Source: Mucor racemosus
Taxonomy: Eukaryota; Mucoromycota; Mucoromycetes; Mucorales; Mucoraceae
NCBI GenBank assembly: GCA_027405735.1
Contig: JAPEHQ010000003.1
Location: forward strand, 3,286,001 to 3,350,000
DNA: 64,000 nt
Direction of reading: 5' to 3'
Position 1 is the stretch's first letter. The number at the start of each line of letters is the position of its first letter. A program made the position numbers and the translations under genes. Below the pieces are notes generated by a model that was given only the letters and a program-made list of their open reading frames with translations, ran no database searches and was not told where the DNA came from. This document shows, piece by piece, positions 23,378 to 35,232 of the stretch.

Positions 23378-24654
23378 CATAATAATTTAGTTCTTTGAGA
23401 TATCCCAATTTTTTATGGAGAAACAAAAAAAAAAAAGGTGTAAAACAAATTGGGGATCAATTCATCCTAAGAAAACAAAGGTTTTTTACGATCTTTTGAT
23501 AACCTTGAAGCATGATACAGTTACTTGAATCAATATTTAAGACCTGATGTATGTTAAAAAATAATTGCATGATAAAACACATTGCACTACAACTTTGATT
23601 ATGCATAAAGAAAACGTTGACTTAATAATTTCCGTGGTTAACATTCCCATATTTGTGTGTTTTGGCTAATTTAAATGGTCTGCTGAGCCGCAAAACCTAC
23701 TAGAAAAAAGTGGGCACTTGACTTTTACGATTTAACCAGCAAATTAATGGGATGCTAAAATTATATCTCTGATACTGTTACATCTGTAGTATATATTTTG
23801 CAACTTGCAGCTCATTTGAATCAGCATTTATTAAAATGCAAGCATTTTTCCAGTGTCCTTATTTTTTTTTTCGAAGCAGAGGAAGAGGTGGTTTCACTCA
23901 AAAAAGTGTGCTCTACTCCTTCAAAAACAGCTTTTGGCTAATGAAATAAAGATATGTTCTTCGTACATCTACTGTGTATTAAGTGCAACTTCAAAATTTA
24001 ATTTTGAACCATTATTTGATTTTGTAATAAATTTCGAAGAATATCTGAAATAATCCATACAAAACAGTTTAAACAAATGTACGCGTTTTTATTTCTTCAT
24101 TTCCACAGCAACTTGGGGAGGCTGAGCCTTTTGCAATTATCTGGATCAACACTAGGCGTATCTAGGCGTACCTGTATTCTTGTAGAGTGGCAGCTTATTA
24201 TTTGGATCAGTATTCATAGAGACTGTATTTAATAATTTTCTTTTAATAAAAGCGCGCAGCAATAAACTATAGGTACACTTTGATAATAATTTTCTCGACA
24301 CATAGTAGGTTATGAAAGTTGCCCTTTGAGATTAACATGTCAAAGATATGTCCCTACCCTTATTATGTAAAGTTGGAAGTTATTAGAATCGAAATTCGCT
24401 AAGATAGAGTTTTTGTTATCGATTTTTTACAGTTGTAAAAAGTAGTTTTCAGATGGTTTTTAAATGGTTTCGAATGTTTTTGCCCAATATTAAGTTGAAT
24501 CATGTAAAATCTTTAAAGAACATATAATTTTACTCCATAATTCATTGATATCTCTCGGAAAATAGAAATATTAATACCAGATATTGATCAAAAATGACCA
24601 AGTTTGAGCTACAATTAATTATTAAAAATTGAGCAGCACCTACGTTGAGGCTTA
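22999..24654. other. Gene-free interval after LSM5
   Basis: About 1.65 kb of AT-rich DNA without a convincing gene. It contains a (TA)n microsatellite at 23336-23370. The longest frames (for example 23853-24053) show no domain and no similarity to other parts of the window. Confidence 0.5.
23336..23370. repeat. (TA)n microsatellite
   Basis: Uninterrupted TA dinucleotide repeat of about 35 bases, followed by ACATATACAT. Confidence 0.95.
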
Positions 24655-25915
24655 ATTTTTTGCATTCACAAGATAGGTCTAACTCTAAGCTACTCTGTAA
24701 TTTTTGTTTCGGCAGAAAATATTGATTTTTCGTCGAGATAATCAAAATAATAGTTCATATTACAGCTTAAACCCTATAGTAACGGGGCTCCAAAATCAAT
24801 TCGAAAAAAACGATCATAAATGATTCAAAAAACAAAACTGTTTAAATACTCATGAACTGCAAAGTAAGTAGATCTAGCGAATTAAATAATTTCTGTACAG
24901 TTTTAAATTCTGCATCCATCTATATAAAATTTGAAAAAAAAATTCACATAGAATTTTGCGCAAAATGCAATTGAAATTTTAAAGGTTTTTTGAAGATACA
25001 CGTCACTTTTTATAATTATATTTAAGATATAATAAACTAAAAAGATGCGCAAAAAAATTATCTATCGATCGAGCTATTGCAAAAATTTTTAGCTGCATTA
25101 TTCGTAGAGAAAACAACATTTTTGTCCAAATTTTTTTCTGTTTCAAAATTTGGGATGAGGGTATACAAGGGGAAAATTGAGGTTGGAGATGAGGGTGCCT
25201 CTTTGTACACATTTTTAAGAATATCTCCACGAAAAATCAATATTTTGAAAAACTCTAAATTGGATCCGAGAGAGATTAACGAGCTGGATGACATGAATGC
25301 AAAAAAAATGTTGCTCAATTTAACCAATATTTTGAAACTTACTGTAGAAATGCCCAAAAAAATGAAAAAAAAATAAAAGTGCCCAGAATTTTTTTATATT
25401 AAAATATGTTATAGAGCGCCTTAAAACAAGTAAATTTTATTACTAAAAAGTGGTAGTATAGCTTAATTTTTTCTGGAGATATGAAGCCTCAAAGTTTTCA
25501 ATACATTAGCAGTAAAATACGCGTAAAAAATCTGAAACCTTAACATTGAAAAATTAATACCAACTGCAAAAAGTAGGATATTTCTGGATACTCATTTTTG
25601 GATTAAAGCTGAACATCTCAGGTACATTGGCATATAATTTTTTCTTGGTGTTGTTTAGTGAAAACAAAAAGTAGATCAGAGATAAAAAGAGAGACCCAGT
25701 TTTCAAAGAAAAAGTAGTGACTTTTACGAGTTTTTGAATCTTTCGTTAGATATAGAATAAATTTAGGAAAATATAGCATAATACGACCAATTCATATCTG
25801 TTTAGTAATATCTAAGGTACTGTATACTGTATATCTAAAAAACGTTTGGTATGAGGTTAGTTATAGAATAGAGGGCACGCTCTGATTTTGAATATTGAAA
25901 ACTAAGAAAAGTCAA
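24655..25915 (+). repeat. Family C repeat, copy 1
   Basis: About 1.25 kb similar to 43025-44270 and 53670-54930. It begins near a TTCACAAGATA-like block and ends after a TTAGTTATAGAA block. Within it, 25154-25376 stays open on the plus strand as MRVYKGKIEVGDEG..., and 25058-25357 is open on the minus strand. In this copy the plus frame can be extended upstream to about 25077 without a stop; the other copies have a TGA there. No domain was recognised. Copies 2 and 3 are closer to each other than to this one, which also has a different left flank. Confidence 0.75.
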
Positions 25916-27458
25916 TTTTTGCTCGACCAGAGACCTAAAAAAAAAAAATACAAAATCCATTTTAACATATGGAGTGTAGCCTTTTCTGAATATATCAGAC
26001 CCGTTAATCAAGTTTGTCAAATACAGATTGTAACTTTAATCAACTAGAAGAAATTTTGAAAGGGAATATGTTATTTTTTTATTGATAAATTACAAAAGCA
26101 ATTAATGGTTATGGAATGTAACTGTTTTGCTGCAATAATTACAAGATGTTCCATAAAGGAACAAATTCGAATTCAATGATAAAGGCTTAATCTTAGTACA
26201 TCGTAGTAACAAAGATTCCTCTAGTACTTACAATTCCCCGTCTATTTCATGTCGTCTGCATGCAGTTTATCATTTTGATGTATTAGCATCATTGCTAGCA
26301 AGTAGGCTTAGAAACATTTCCGTTACTACCAAGCCTATGTTACAGGTAAGGATTTTTAAGCCGAAACTGTATTAGTATTTATTCCTATTTGTATATATTT
26401 GACTTATGGGATTAAGCACTTATAACAGGTACAACCTGCCGAAACATAAATACTCAGAGTAAAAAGAGGCCCTGATATCGAAAATATCAAATCTTCGTAG
26501 CGCATTACACACATTGGAAGCTCCATACACTGCTCAAATATAGATATAATGCAACGTATTCCCAAATTACTTCGCAATACGCTGCATAAACTCAATATCA
26601 AAGCCTAGGAATGCAAAATAATTTTGCAGTGCGCTCCGTTTCTTTAATATTTAGCTATTCTATCGGGAAGTGCAGCTCCAGATATTAGAAGTGTGGTCGG
26701 TTTTTGATTAAAATTGTTATACATTTCGGATTACAAACTCAGTTGTACATGTATCTACGTTAGTTTTGGTACATATACTGCATTTTCTCAACCAAATATC
26801 GATATTTGGTTGAGAAACAAAAATATGCGAGTATGTTTCAGTTAGCTCTATTGTATTATTGCTAAAAACCTGGTACAATTTGAGTTCATTTGACTGAATC
26901 AGTAAGTTTTGAATAAATTCTTAACTATTCACATTGTAAATTGTCTTTTTACTGGGAGCCAAAAAACAATGCTATAAATTCAACTCACAGGCTTTCAAGA
27001 ATTATTGAGAAAAGCTTGGTGAAAATATTTCGATCTGGTAAAGTTCTAGATTATTTATATAGGGGCTTTGTTAGTTTCTATTTCTCGGTATGGCACTTAT
27101 TTCGGTGGTAAGATTAATCGAGCGATTAAAGGTATAGTAAAGGAGCCTATAAATGATATAATAACGGTGCGGATAATCCAGCAATACATCTGAATAATTT
27201 CGGTCTCTATTCATTATCTTACTCGGCAATAACAAAAACTTGTCGGTAAAGCTAAGTTTTCTAAATTAAACTTCGGCAAGCAATGCAAATTTTATTAAAG
27301 CCGTTCATATAATGTATATGATGATGTTATAAATGATGCTATATTCATACTGCTTTTAGTAGCGTAGAATATCAATATAAGATAGAACTTTTTGTAATAC
27401 TTTATCATTTTCTCTCATTTTGTACTTACATACGCATTTGTAATTCGTTCTACATATC
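25916..27458. other. Gene-free interval upstream of the ABC transporter
   Basis: About 1.5 kb without a convincing gene. It contains a perfect 34-bp palindrome at 26784-26817. The last few hundred bases should hold the ABC transporter promoter; a pyrimidine-rich stretch (TTTTCTCTCATTTTG) lies just before the ATG. No TATA box can be assigned with confidence. Confidence 0.45.
26784..26817. promoter_or_regulatory. Perfect 34-bp palindrome
   Basis: Two 17-base arms (TTTCTCAACCAAATATC and its exact complement) meet at the centre 26800/26801 with no spacer. It lies about 640 bases upstream of the ABC transporter start. It could be a hairpin-forming relic of an element or a dimer-binding site. Nothing in the sequence decides which. 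Confidence 0.4.
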
Positions 27459-30400
27459 ATGGATGAAGCACAAGAGCAAAATAGATTAGCTCAACAGGAG
27501 ATAGATAATGCATTGCTAAGAGAGAAAACTGTAGATGAACCAGCTAATACTACTACTGCAACTGAAAATCAAGTAGCAAAAGAAGACAAGAAAAAGAAGA
27601 AAGAAACTGTATCCATACTTCGACTATTTCAATTTGCCACAAAAAGAGATTTATTTTTGATTTGCATTGCTGGATTTTGTTCCAGTACAACCGGTGCTAT
27701 TCAACCAATATCTATTCTGTTTTTTGGAAATGTTTTAAAAAAATTAGGTGAAGCTATTGTTGATGGAAGTGATTTGATGGAGGCTACAATGCCTATTATC
27801 AAATTATATGCCTATTTAGGTACTGGTGTAATGGCAGCAGCATACATTTCTAATTGTTTATGGGTTCTTACTGGTGAGAATCAAGCAAGAAGGATTCGTC
27901 AACTGTATGTGCATTCTATTTTACGTCAAGATATGAGTTGGTTTGATAAATCAGAAGAAGGCTCTCTCACTACCAGATTATCTGCAGATGTTCAGTTGAT
28001 TCAAGATGGAATCTCTGAAAAATTTGGCCAATTTCTAATGTGTTTTGCCCAGTTTATTGCTGGATGTTCGGTGGCTTTCAGTAAGGGATGGAGACTTTCT
28101 ATTGTAATGATTGCAGTTACACCTGCTATTGCATGCACGGGCGGTGTGATGGGTATTTTAGTTACAAAATATACGGTTGAAACACAAGATGCCTATGCCG
28201 ATGCCGGTTCAATTTCAGAACAAGTATTTGCTGGTATTCGAACAGTTTATTCCTTTTCACTTCAAAATCGCTTTGCTATACGATACGAAGAGAAACTTGA
28301 TAAAGCTATGAAAGCCGGTATCAAGCGTGGCATTATTCTCGGAACGGGTCTCGGTATATTCATGTTTTGTCTATTTGCCATGTACGGTTTATCGTTTTGG
28401 TATGGTTCATGTCTTGTACATGATCATATTATGGATGGCTCTACTGTGCTAGTCGTATTTTTGGCTATGATGATGGGTGAGTTTTCTTTGTTGCAATTAC
28501 CTACAAATTTAGCTGCTGTTTCTTCTGCTTCTGCTGCTGCTTATAAAATCTTTGAAACAATCAAGCGTGTACCTGATATTGATACAAGTTCTCCAGATGG
28601 ATTAATACCAAACAAGGTGCTTGGTGAATTGGAATTCAAGAATGTTAAATTTAGATATCCTACAAGGCCTGATACGGTTATATTGAAGAACCTTAGTCTT
28701 AAAATCAAGCCTGGAATGACTGTTGCCTTTGTTGGACCTTCAGGATCTGGAAAGTCAACCAGCGTACAACTTTTGCAACGATTTTATGACCCAATGTCTG
28801 GTTCTGTTAGTTTAGATGGTAAAAATCTTAAAGAACTAAATGTCAAATGGCTCCGTCAACAAATTGGTGTTGTATCTCAAGAACCAGTGCTCTTTAATAC
28901 AAGTATCCGTCAAAATCTTATGATGGGAAGTGCTAATCGTAACATTAGCTTGGAAGAAATAACTATTGCTTGTAAAAAGGCCAATTGCCATAGTTTTATC
29001 AAGCAATTACCAAAGGGTTATGATACACTTGTTGGTGAACATGGTGGTATGCTTTCAGGCGGACAAAAACAGAGAATTGCAATTGCTCGTGCCATTCTTA
29101 AAAATCCTGCAATTTTATTATTAGATGAGGTAAAAAATTTATTCAAGTCAATGTAAAATTCTAAGCATTAACTAATTTAAAATGTGATATTTAGGCAACT
29201 TCTGCGCTAGATACTTTATCAGAAAGACTTGTACAGAAAGCATTAGATGAAGCAGCAGCAGATCGTACAACAATCGTGGTTGCACATCGTCTTTCTACTG
29301 TACGTTATGCTGATTTGATTGTTGTTATGGAGCATGGTGATCTTATTGAGCAAGGTACACACAATGAATTAATTACAAAAGGTGGTGTCTATTCTGAATT
29401 GGTAAAGAAACAACAAATCCAAATCTCTTCTGAAGGTAACAATCGCAAAACAAAGCAAGAAGAAGAAGAGGAAGAAGAGATTTTGCTACGTAATGAAGCC
29501 ATTGAGGTCAATAGAAAGAGTTGTATCGAACTAAACCGTGCATCTGATCCCTCAACAATGGCAAGTGTTGCTGTAACAAGAAAAAGCCGATTTTCTATTA
29601 TTGATGGATTTGAAGAAAAGCTACGTCGTGAAAAAAAAGAAAAGAAGAATTGCAAAAAGATGAAGGCTCCAGTATGGAAAGTATTCAAACAAATGCGCCC
29701 TCAATGGGGCTGGATAGTATTAGGTTCTGTTGGTGCTTGTATCGCTGGTACAGTCTTTCCATTATATGCTTTATTCTTTGCCAAGGTTATCACAATGTTG
29801 AACGAAAATGATGATAAAGATTACGGACCTTTGGAAGGGCCCAATATGTATTCATTTTTATTTGTTATTTTGGGCATGTTTGCTTTCCTGGGATTTGCTC
29901 TTCAAACTGTATCTTTTGAAATTGCTGGTGCAAAGTATACCAAAAAATTAAGAAGCCTGCTCTTTGTCGCATTTATGAAACAAGAAATTGGATACTTTGA
30001 TAAAGACGAGAATAATGTGGGGTCATTAACATCAAAATTAGCTGTTGATGCTAAAAATGTCAATGAAATGATTACTCGTGCATGGCCAGATGTTGTCCAA
30101 ATCGCTTTTACCTCTGTAATTGGTAAGCGTACAAAAAAATCAGCTTTTACACATTGAGGCTAATTTGTATTTTTGATAGGCTTAACAATTGCTTTTATGC
30201 ATAGTTGGAAACTTACATTGATTATAATGTGCATGACACCTCTTATCGTTGGTGCGGCTGGTTGGAACTCCAAGGTACAAGAAGGCTTTGAAGGCAGCAC
30301 TAAAGAAGCTAATGAGCAATCTGCTGAAGTTGCTAGTGAAGCCATTAAAGAAATTCGTACTGTCACAGCTCTCAACAAGCAATGCCATTTTGAAGAACGG

Positions 30401-31498
30401 TATTACAATGCTACTGAAAGACCTCATCGCCTAGCACAGCGTAAAGCTTATACATCTTCAATTGGGTTTGCATTATTACAAGGCACATCTCTTTATACAA
30501 ATGCAGTGGCATTTTATGCAGGTTCAAAACTTATTACTCAAGGCAACCTTGAATTAAGTGATATGGTGATAACCATGATGTCAATCATGATCATGGCTGA
30601 TGGTGTAGGAAGAAGTAGTATCTTTGTTTCAACATTTGCTAAAGCTAAAATTGCTGCTGTTACAACATTTGAAGTACTCAATCGTCAACCAACTATTGAT
30701 CCTGAATTGGAAGGCATTGAGCCCGAAGGAGACGACATTGATGGTGATATTGATTTTAGTAGCATTGGTTTCCGATATCCTGCAAGACCTGATGTTCCTA
30801 TTTTCAATGGTGAATTCAGTTTGAAAGGCAAACGTGGACAAACTATTGCTTTGGTTGGTCCTTCAGGTTGCGGTAAATCAACCACAATTGGCATGCTACA
30901 GCGATGGTATGATCCTTTTAGCGGTACAGTGCGTCTTGATAACCATAATGTGAAATCCTTCTCTCTCAAGAATTTGAGAAGCCATATGGCACTTGTGGGT
31001 CAAGAACCTGTCTTATTTGACTTATCGGTTGAAGACAATATTCGTTTTGGTGTTGATGATTCAAAATCAGTGACACAAGAGCAAGTTCATGAAGCATGTA
31101 AAGCAGCAAATATACATAAATTCATTACAAGTTTACCGAATGGCTACAATACTAGAGTGGGTGATAAGGGATCCCAATTATCAGGAGGACAAAAGCAAAG
31201 AATATCAATAGCTAGAGCTTTGATCCGTAAACCCAAAGTATTATTACTGGATGAAGCCACATCAGCGTTGGATAGTGAAAGCGAAAAACTAGTTCAAGCA
31301 GCATTAGACAATATTATTCAAGAAGGTGGCCGTACAACCATTACAATTGCTCATCGCTTATCTACAATTACAAATGCTGACCTCATTTGTGTTATCAAAG
31401 ATGGCCGAGTTATTGAACAAGGAGATCATTGGCAACTGTTAAAACTTAATGGTGTTTATAAAAGCCTTGTGCAGCAACAATCATTAAACACATCTTGA
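27459..31498 (+). CDS. Full-length ABCB (MDR/P-glycoprotein-type) ABC exporter
   Basis: Three exons: 27459-29129, 29195-30122 and 30180-31498 (3918 nt, 1305 aa), in TMD1-NBD1-TMD2-NBD2 order. NBD1 has Walker [10 protein letters not shown] (~residue 426) and signature LSGGQKQR (~531). Its Walker B plus D-loop reads [16 protein letters not shown], with intron 1 falling between DE and ATSALD. NBD2 has Walker [10 protein letters not shown] (~1094), LSGGQKQR (~1199) and [13 protein letters not shown]. Both NBDs have the catalytic Glu and the H-loop His (AHRLST). The linker after NBD1 is rich in E and K. Each TMD shows about six helices. The family exports hydrophobic compounds, peptides or lipids at the plasma membrane or vacuole; the substrate here is unknown. 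The gene appears intact and functional. It lies 108 bases before the metallophosphatase start. Confidence 0.94.
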
Positions 31499-31606
31499 AG
31501 ATTTTTTTAAATAGCCGCCTTTATAAGTATCGTTTTCTTGTACTTCCTCCCCCCCCTTTCCTTTTCATCAATTATACATATTTACATATCCTTAATAAAT
31601 GTTATC

Positions 31607-33103
31607 ATGAGTCACTATCAGAATACAGACTTTAATGAACCATATTCTTCAGTTTCGTTTCAATACAAACAACCAACTTCTCCATACCCATATAATAACA
31701 GCAATGCAGATCCCAGCAAGAAATCAATTTTTCCAAAGAAACAGCAAGTGTCTCGTTGGCTTCGACTTCATCAAAAAAGCCTATTGTTAGTAGCATTTTT
31801 CATCATGTTTGTTCTTTACTGTATGAAAGGTATTATTTCAAATTATATGACGTTTATTGCAATCAAAATGGATAATACGATGTTTGATCGTGGATATGTA
31901 TCTTGTGGACTTCTTAGAAAAGAACCAATGCTTTTTGTTCAAGATACTCATAATGTACAAGTTGTTTGGGAAATGAATTGTGGGATGTCTAACAAAGAGA
32001 TGACTTTGACTTATTGGACGGATATCAATGATAAGAAAGTTATTGGACCTGTGGATCCAAAAGTATTAGATTCATTTCACACTGTTTATAAAACTACCAT
32101 TGGACCCCTTTCAGCTGGGCCTGTTCATTATTCTATTGAATTGATAAAGCAAAACAACAAGAAAAAGACCTTGGCAAAACATAAGTTTGACTGGTTTGCA
32201 GATCTCGATCAAGAACCTATCCGTATTGCTGCTTTGGCCGATAATCAATTTGGTATGATGACTTTTTCATCGTTACTGCGTCAGATTCGTAAATTTCCAC
32301 AACAACAAAAACCCCATTTTTTACTACATGCAGGTGATGCAGTACAGAATTATCCATCACTTCGTCAATGGCAAACAGATTTTGCTGCACCTTTAGCGAT
32401 GCATGGACTCAGCCAAAAGATGCCTTTAATTTACGCCCATGGAAACCACGATTATGACTCTGTTGGCGAATACATTTATACTCGAAGTCAAGACCCAGAA
32501 AGTCCATGGTTCTCTTTTTCCATGGCCAACGGTTCCATAAGATTTATTATTTTGGACAGTAACATTGATTGGGAGCTACAGGATCAGTGGTTGAGACAAG
32601 AAATCGAATCGGAATCGTTTAAACAGGCAGAATTTCGTATTGTAGTTGTACATGTACCACCATTTTTAGAATATTGGGATCCTGAGGCTTGGTTTCAGTT
32701 ACGACAAAGTGAGTGGGGTTCTTTTATTAAGGATCGTTATGTACCTTTATTTGAAGAAGGAGGGGTTGATCTTGTGATTTCTGGCCATCAACACAATTAT
32801 GAACGAGGTGAACGAAATGGAATCCATTATGCTATCATTGGTGGAGGTGGCGGCGACCTTGATTATGATCAAGTAAAGGATTGGGGCATGTATGAAGCCA
32901 AATTGTTGGATTTCCATTTTGTTATGCTTGAATTTAGGCCTCCTTCCGTAAAAGATGCAACTGATTCATGGACCTTACAATGGGATACATTTAATATAAA
33001 TGGAAAAAAAGTAGACTCTGTACTGATGGCTGCTCACCCAAAACATGTAGATCAAAAAATTGACCAAAACAGCGTTGAGGAAGCGAAAGAGATGAAAATT
33101 TAA
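31607..33103 (+). CDS. Type II membrane metallophosphatase (purple acid phosphatase-like)
   Basis: Single exon, 498 aa. A short cytoplasmic N-terminus ends in a membrane anchor (about 58-75), followed by a lumenal or extracellular part. An Fn3-like N-terminal region of ~100 aa precedes the calcineurin-like metallophosphoesterase domain. Its metal-ligand motifs are visible in order: DNQFG (in place of the usual D-x-G), GDAVQN, GNHD, VVHVPP (a V-H block) and SGHQHNYER. The last is the GHxHxYER signature of purple acid phosphatases, and a GGGGG loop follows. The first motif is unusual: ALADNQFG has N where many members have a His or Gly. Substrate unknown. The ATG at 31607 is chosen because the upstream in-frame extension begins at a TTG. 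Confidence 0.85.
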   Translation: MSHYQNTDFNEPYSSVSFQYKQPTSPYPYNNSNADPSKKSIFPKKQQVSRWLRLHQKSLLLVAFFIMFVLYCMKGIISNYMTFIAIKMDNTMFDRGYVSCGLLRKEPMLFVQDTHNVQVVWEMNCGMSNKEMTLTYWTDINDKKVIGPVDPKVLDSFHTVYKTTIGPLSAGPVHYSIELIKQNNKKKTLAKHKFDWFADLDQEPIRIAALADNQFGMMTFSSLLRQIRKFPQQQKPHFLLHAGDAVQNYPSLRQWQTDFAAPLAMHGLSQKMPLIYAHGNHDYDSVGEYIYTRSQDPESPWFSFSMANGSIRFIILDSNIDWELQDQWLRQEIESESFKQAEFRIVVVHVPPFLEYWDPEAWFQLRQSEWGSFIKDRYVPLFEEGGVDLVISGHQHNYERGERNGIHYAIIGGGGGDLDYDQVKDWGMYEAKLLDFHFVMLEFRPPSVKDATDSWTLQWDTFNINGKKVDSVLMAAHPKHVDQKIDQNSVEEAKEMKI

Positions 33104-34471
33104 GATGTTAAACTACCAAATCCCATGTACATAGATGGAAATAAAATATACCTTACATTAATGCTCTTGAAAAGTTACCAAATTGCATTGCTTAAGCTCA
33201 AAATCAATATCAACAATGCTTTAGACGGTAAATTTTTATTCATAAACCATCTCTAAATGAAGGCTCTATTTTATGACATCTGTTCTACATCTTGGTTTTA
33301 AGAGTTTATAACGTTTGTTTTCGCATTTCCAGTAAAAGAAGTAGATGTTTCGAAGTCTTTGCAATAACAAGCTCCCTGTAAAAGAAGATTACTACTATAA
33401 ATAGTTCGATACTCAGTCAGCATGTAAAAGTTTTAAAGAATTTTATTTTTATATTAAGTCTATGTCATTCAAGATTTAACATTACCATATTAATGGGAGA
33501 CATATATATGCACTTTCTTGATATTTTATTTAGCTCTATAAAGTTTTTTTCAGGAGGAACGTGCAACCAAATGCTGTTGTTTCACAAAAGCACCACATAA
33601 TCGGCCACTTTAAACAGCGTTATTTTCATGGTTTTTGGATGTCTCTGATGGTTTAAAGCATACCAAACGATCGCTTTCAATTAGTAGATTCATGACAATG
33701 CCTTTTTGCCAATTTTTTAAATTTTTCATTTCTAATCGATTTTGCTTGATTTGGGTCGAGCAAGTATAAGGAAAAATTCGCAATTTTGAAAAAAGTCGAT
33801 TTTTAACCACAAAATTGAAGGTTTTTACTAAGGTATATATTGATTCAAAATGACCACAGAAACTCACTCTTTTTTTGGAAAAAGTTTATTTTCAATTTTT
33901 GTGCATTTTTTTTTGACTTTTTCTCTAAAAACTGATTTTTAAATATTTGGAAATATCTCAAAATTTTATGAACAAAATCGTCAAGATATTATTATCATAA
34001 GATGCACAATCAAAAATACTATAAATTTCATCTAATAAGTATAATATAGTAATTATAAGATTTCTGCATTTATTCTCAAAAGACTCCAAAAATTTTGAAA
34101 TTGGATATTTTTTTCTGGGTTGTGGACGATTTGACATTTTTTATTTCAAATCCCGAAAACGTTGGTAAAGTGCGTCTTTTGTTGCTCTCAAGAGTTGTTT
34201 TGAGCCAACAACTTGAGTTTGATGCCTGATTTTTGCATATATGAGTTCTATGGTTATCCCTCAATCACTGGATATTTTTTTAAATGAAATTAGAGTGTAA
34301 ATCATTCAGCAAACAAGTTTTGGTCGCCATATGTACAAAAAATGCCATGATATGATGTACGGGTAAAATGCTGATTCTTATTGCAGTAACCGAGAATCGA
34401 GACAAACAGTTTTCTCTCTTTGATAACAGACGATATTTGATTACTGAATCTTTCTTTTATTTATATATAAT
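33104..34471. other. Gene-free interval, AT-rich
   Basis: About 1.37 kb between the metallophosphatase and uS13m (convergent). Long A and T runs and short frames without domains, such as 33610-33867 and 34076-34264. It has the texture of a decayed repeat, but I found no clear second copy in the window. Confidence 0.45.
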
Positions 34472-34966
34472 TTACATGTACTTTTCTAAAAAGTTATTCA
34501 AAGGGCCCTGTTGTAATTGTGTCCACATTGACATTCCTCTACGTTGAACCCATCTACCGTTCAACTTCTTTGCATTTTTAGCATTGTTTCTAGTTCTTTG
34601 TCCACGTACAGGTAAACTCATGGCGTGTCTTCTACCGATAAAATTATTGATATTACGATGGTGCATAACTTGCTCTCTAACTTGTCTCTTCAAATCGGTT
34701 TCGATAGTCATATTAGCCAAGGTATTTGTTAATTCGTTGACTTGAATTTCACTTAATTCGATAACTTTTAATGTAGGTGGAATAGATAACTTTTGGCATA
34801 ATTTATTGGCTGTGGGTTCACCAATACCATAGAAATATTGAAGTGCTGTGCTGTTGGATCACAAGAAATATAATTTTTAATATTGGAAAATCATGGGATA
34901 AAATTGTACATGAACATACCTCACTAATTTTCTATCGGGTAAATTGACACCAAGTAAGTGGAGCAT
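34472..34966 (-). CDS. Mitochondrial small-subunit ribosomal protein uS13m
   Basis: Two exons, 34966-34920 and 34850-34472 (426 nt, 141 aa), with a 69-nt intron. uS13 sits in the head of the small ribosomal subunit and contacts tRNA and the large subunit. The N-terminus MLHLLGVNLPDRKLVSTALQ and the following FYGIGEPTA match the uS13 start. The C-terminal block LPVRGQRTRNNAK is the family signature. The size and lack of a cytosolic eS/uS13 extension fit the mitochondrial (bacterial-type, SWS2-like) protein. No long presequence is seen, as in other uS13m. The first exon is only 47 nt. It shares a 266-base promoter region with BUD23. Confidence 0.9.
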
Positions 34967-35232
34967 ATTAGTATTAATATATAAATATGAAAAAGGGGAT
35001 AAATAATAATAAAAAAAAAGATGCTAGGCAGGTTCAATTGGAGTTTTTCGGACCCTAGTCGACAAAGGCAAGGTATAACATTGAGGGGTTGGTAATTTAT
35101 TCAAAGCCACTCTTTCCAGCCCTTCAAATGTGATCCTCTTTTGATTGCAGGACAAGAGTCACAGAAGGATTTTTTTTTCAACAAGAATAAGCATTCGAAA
35201 AGGACCTTTCTTCTCTATAGAATCTATTAGAA
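34967..35232. promoter_or_regulatory. Bidirectional promoter, uS13m / BUD23
   Basis: 266 bases between two divergent start codons of ribosome-related genes. It is GC-richer than nearby intergenic DNA around 35030-35160. I recognise no textbook motif with confidence. Shared regulation is inferred from the geometry and the shared theme only. Confidence 0.5.

Noticed and set aside
29389..29688. Minus-strand ORF inside the ABC transporter
   Set aside because: Shadow of the linker region; no family resemblance.
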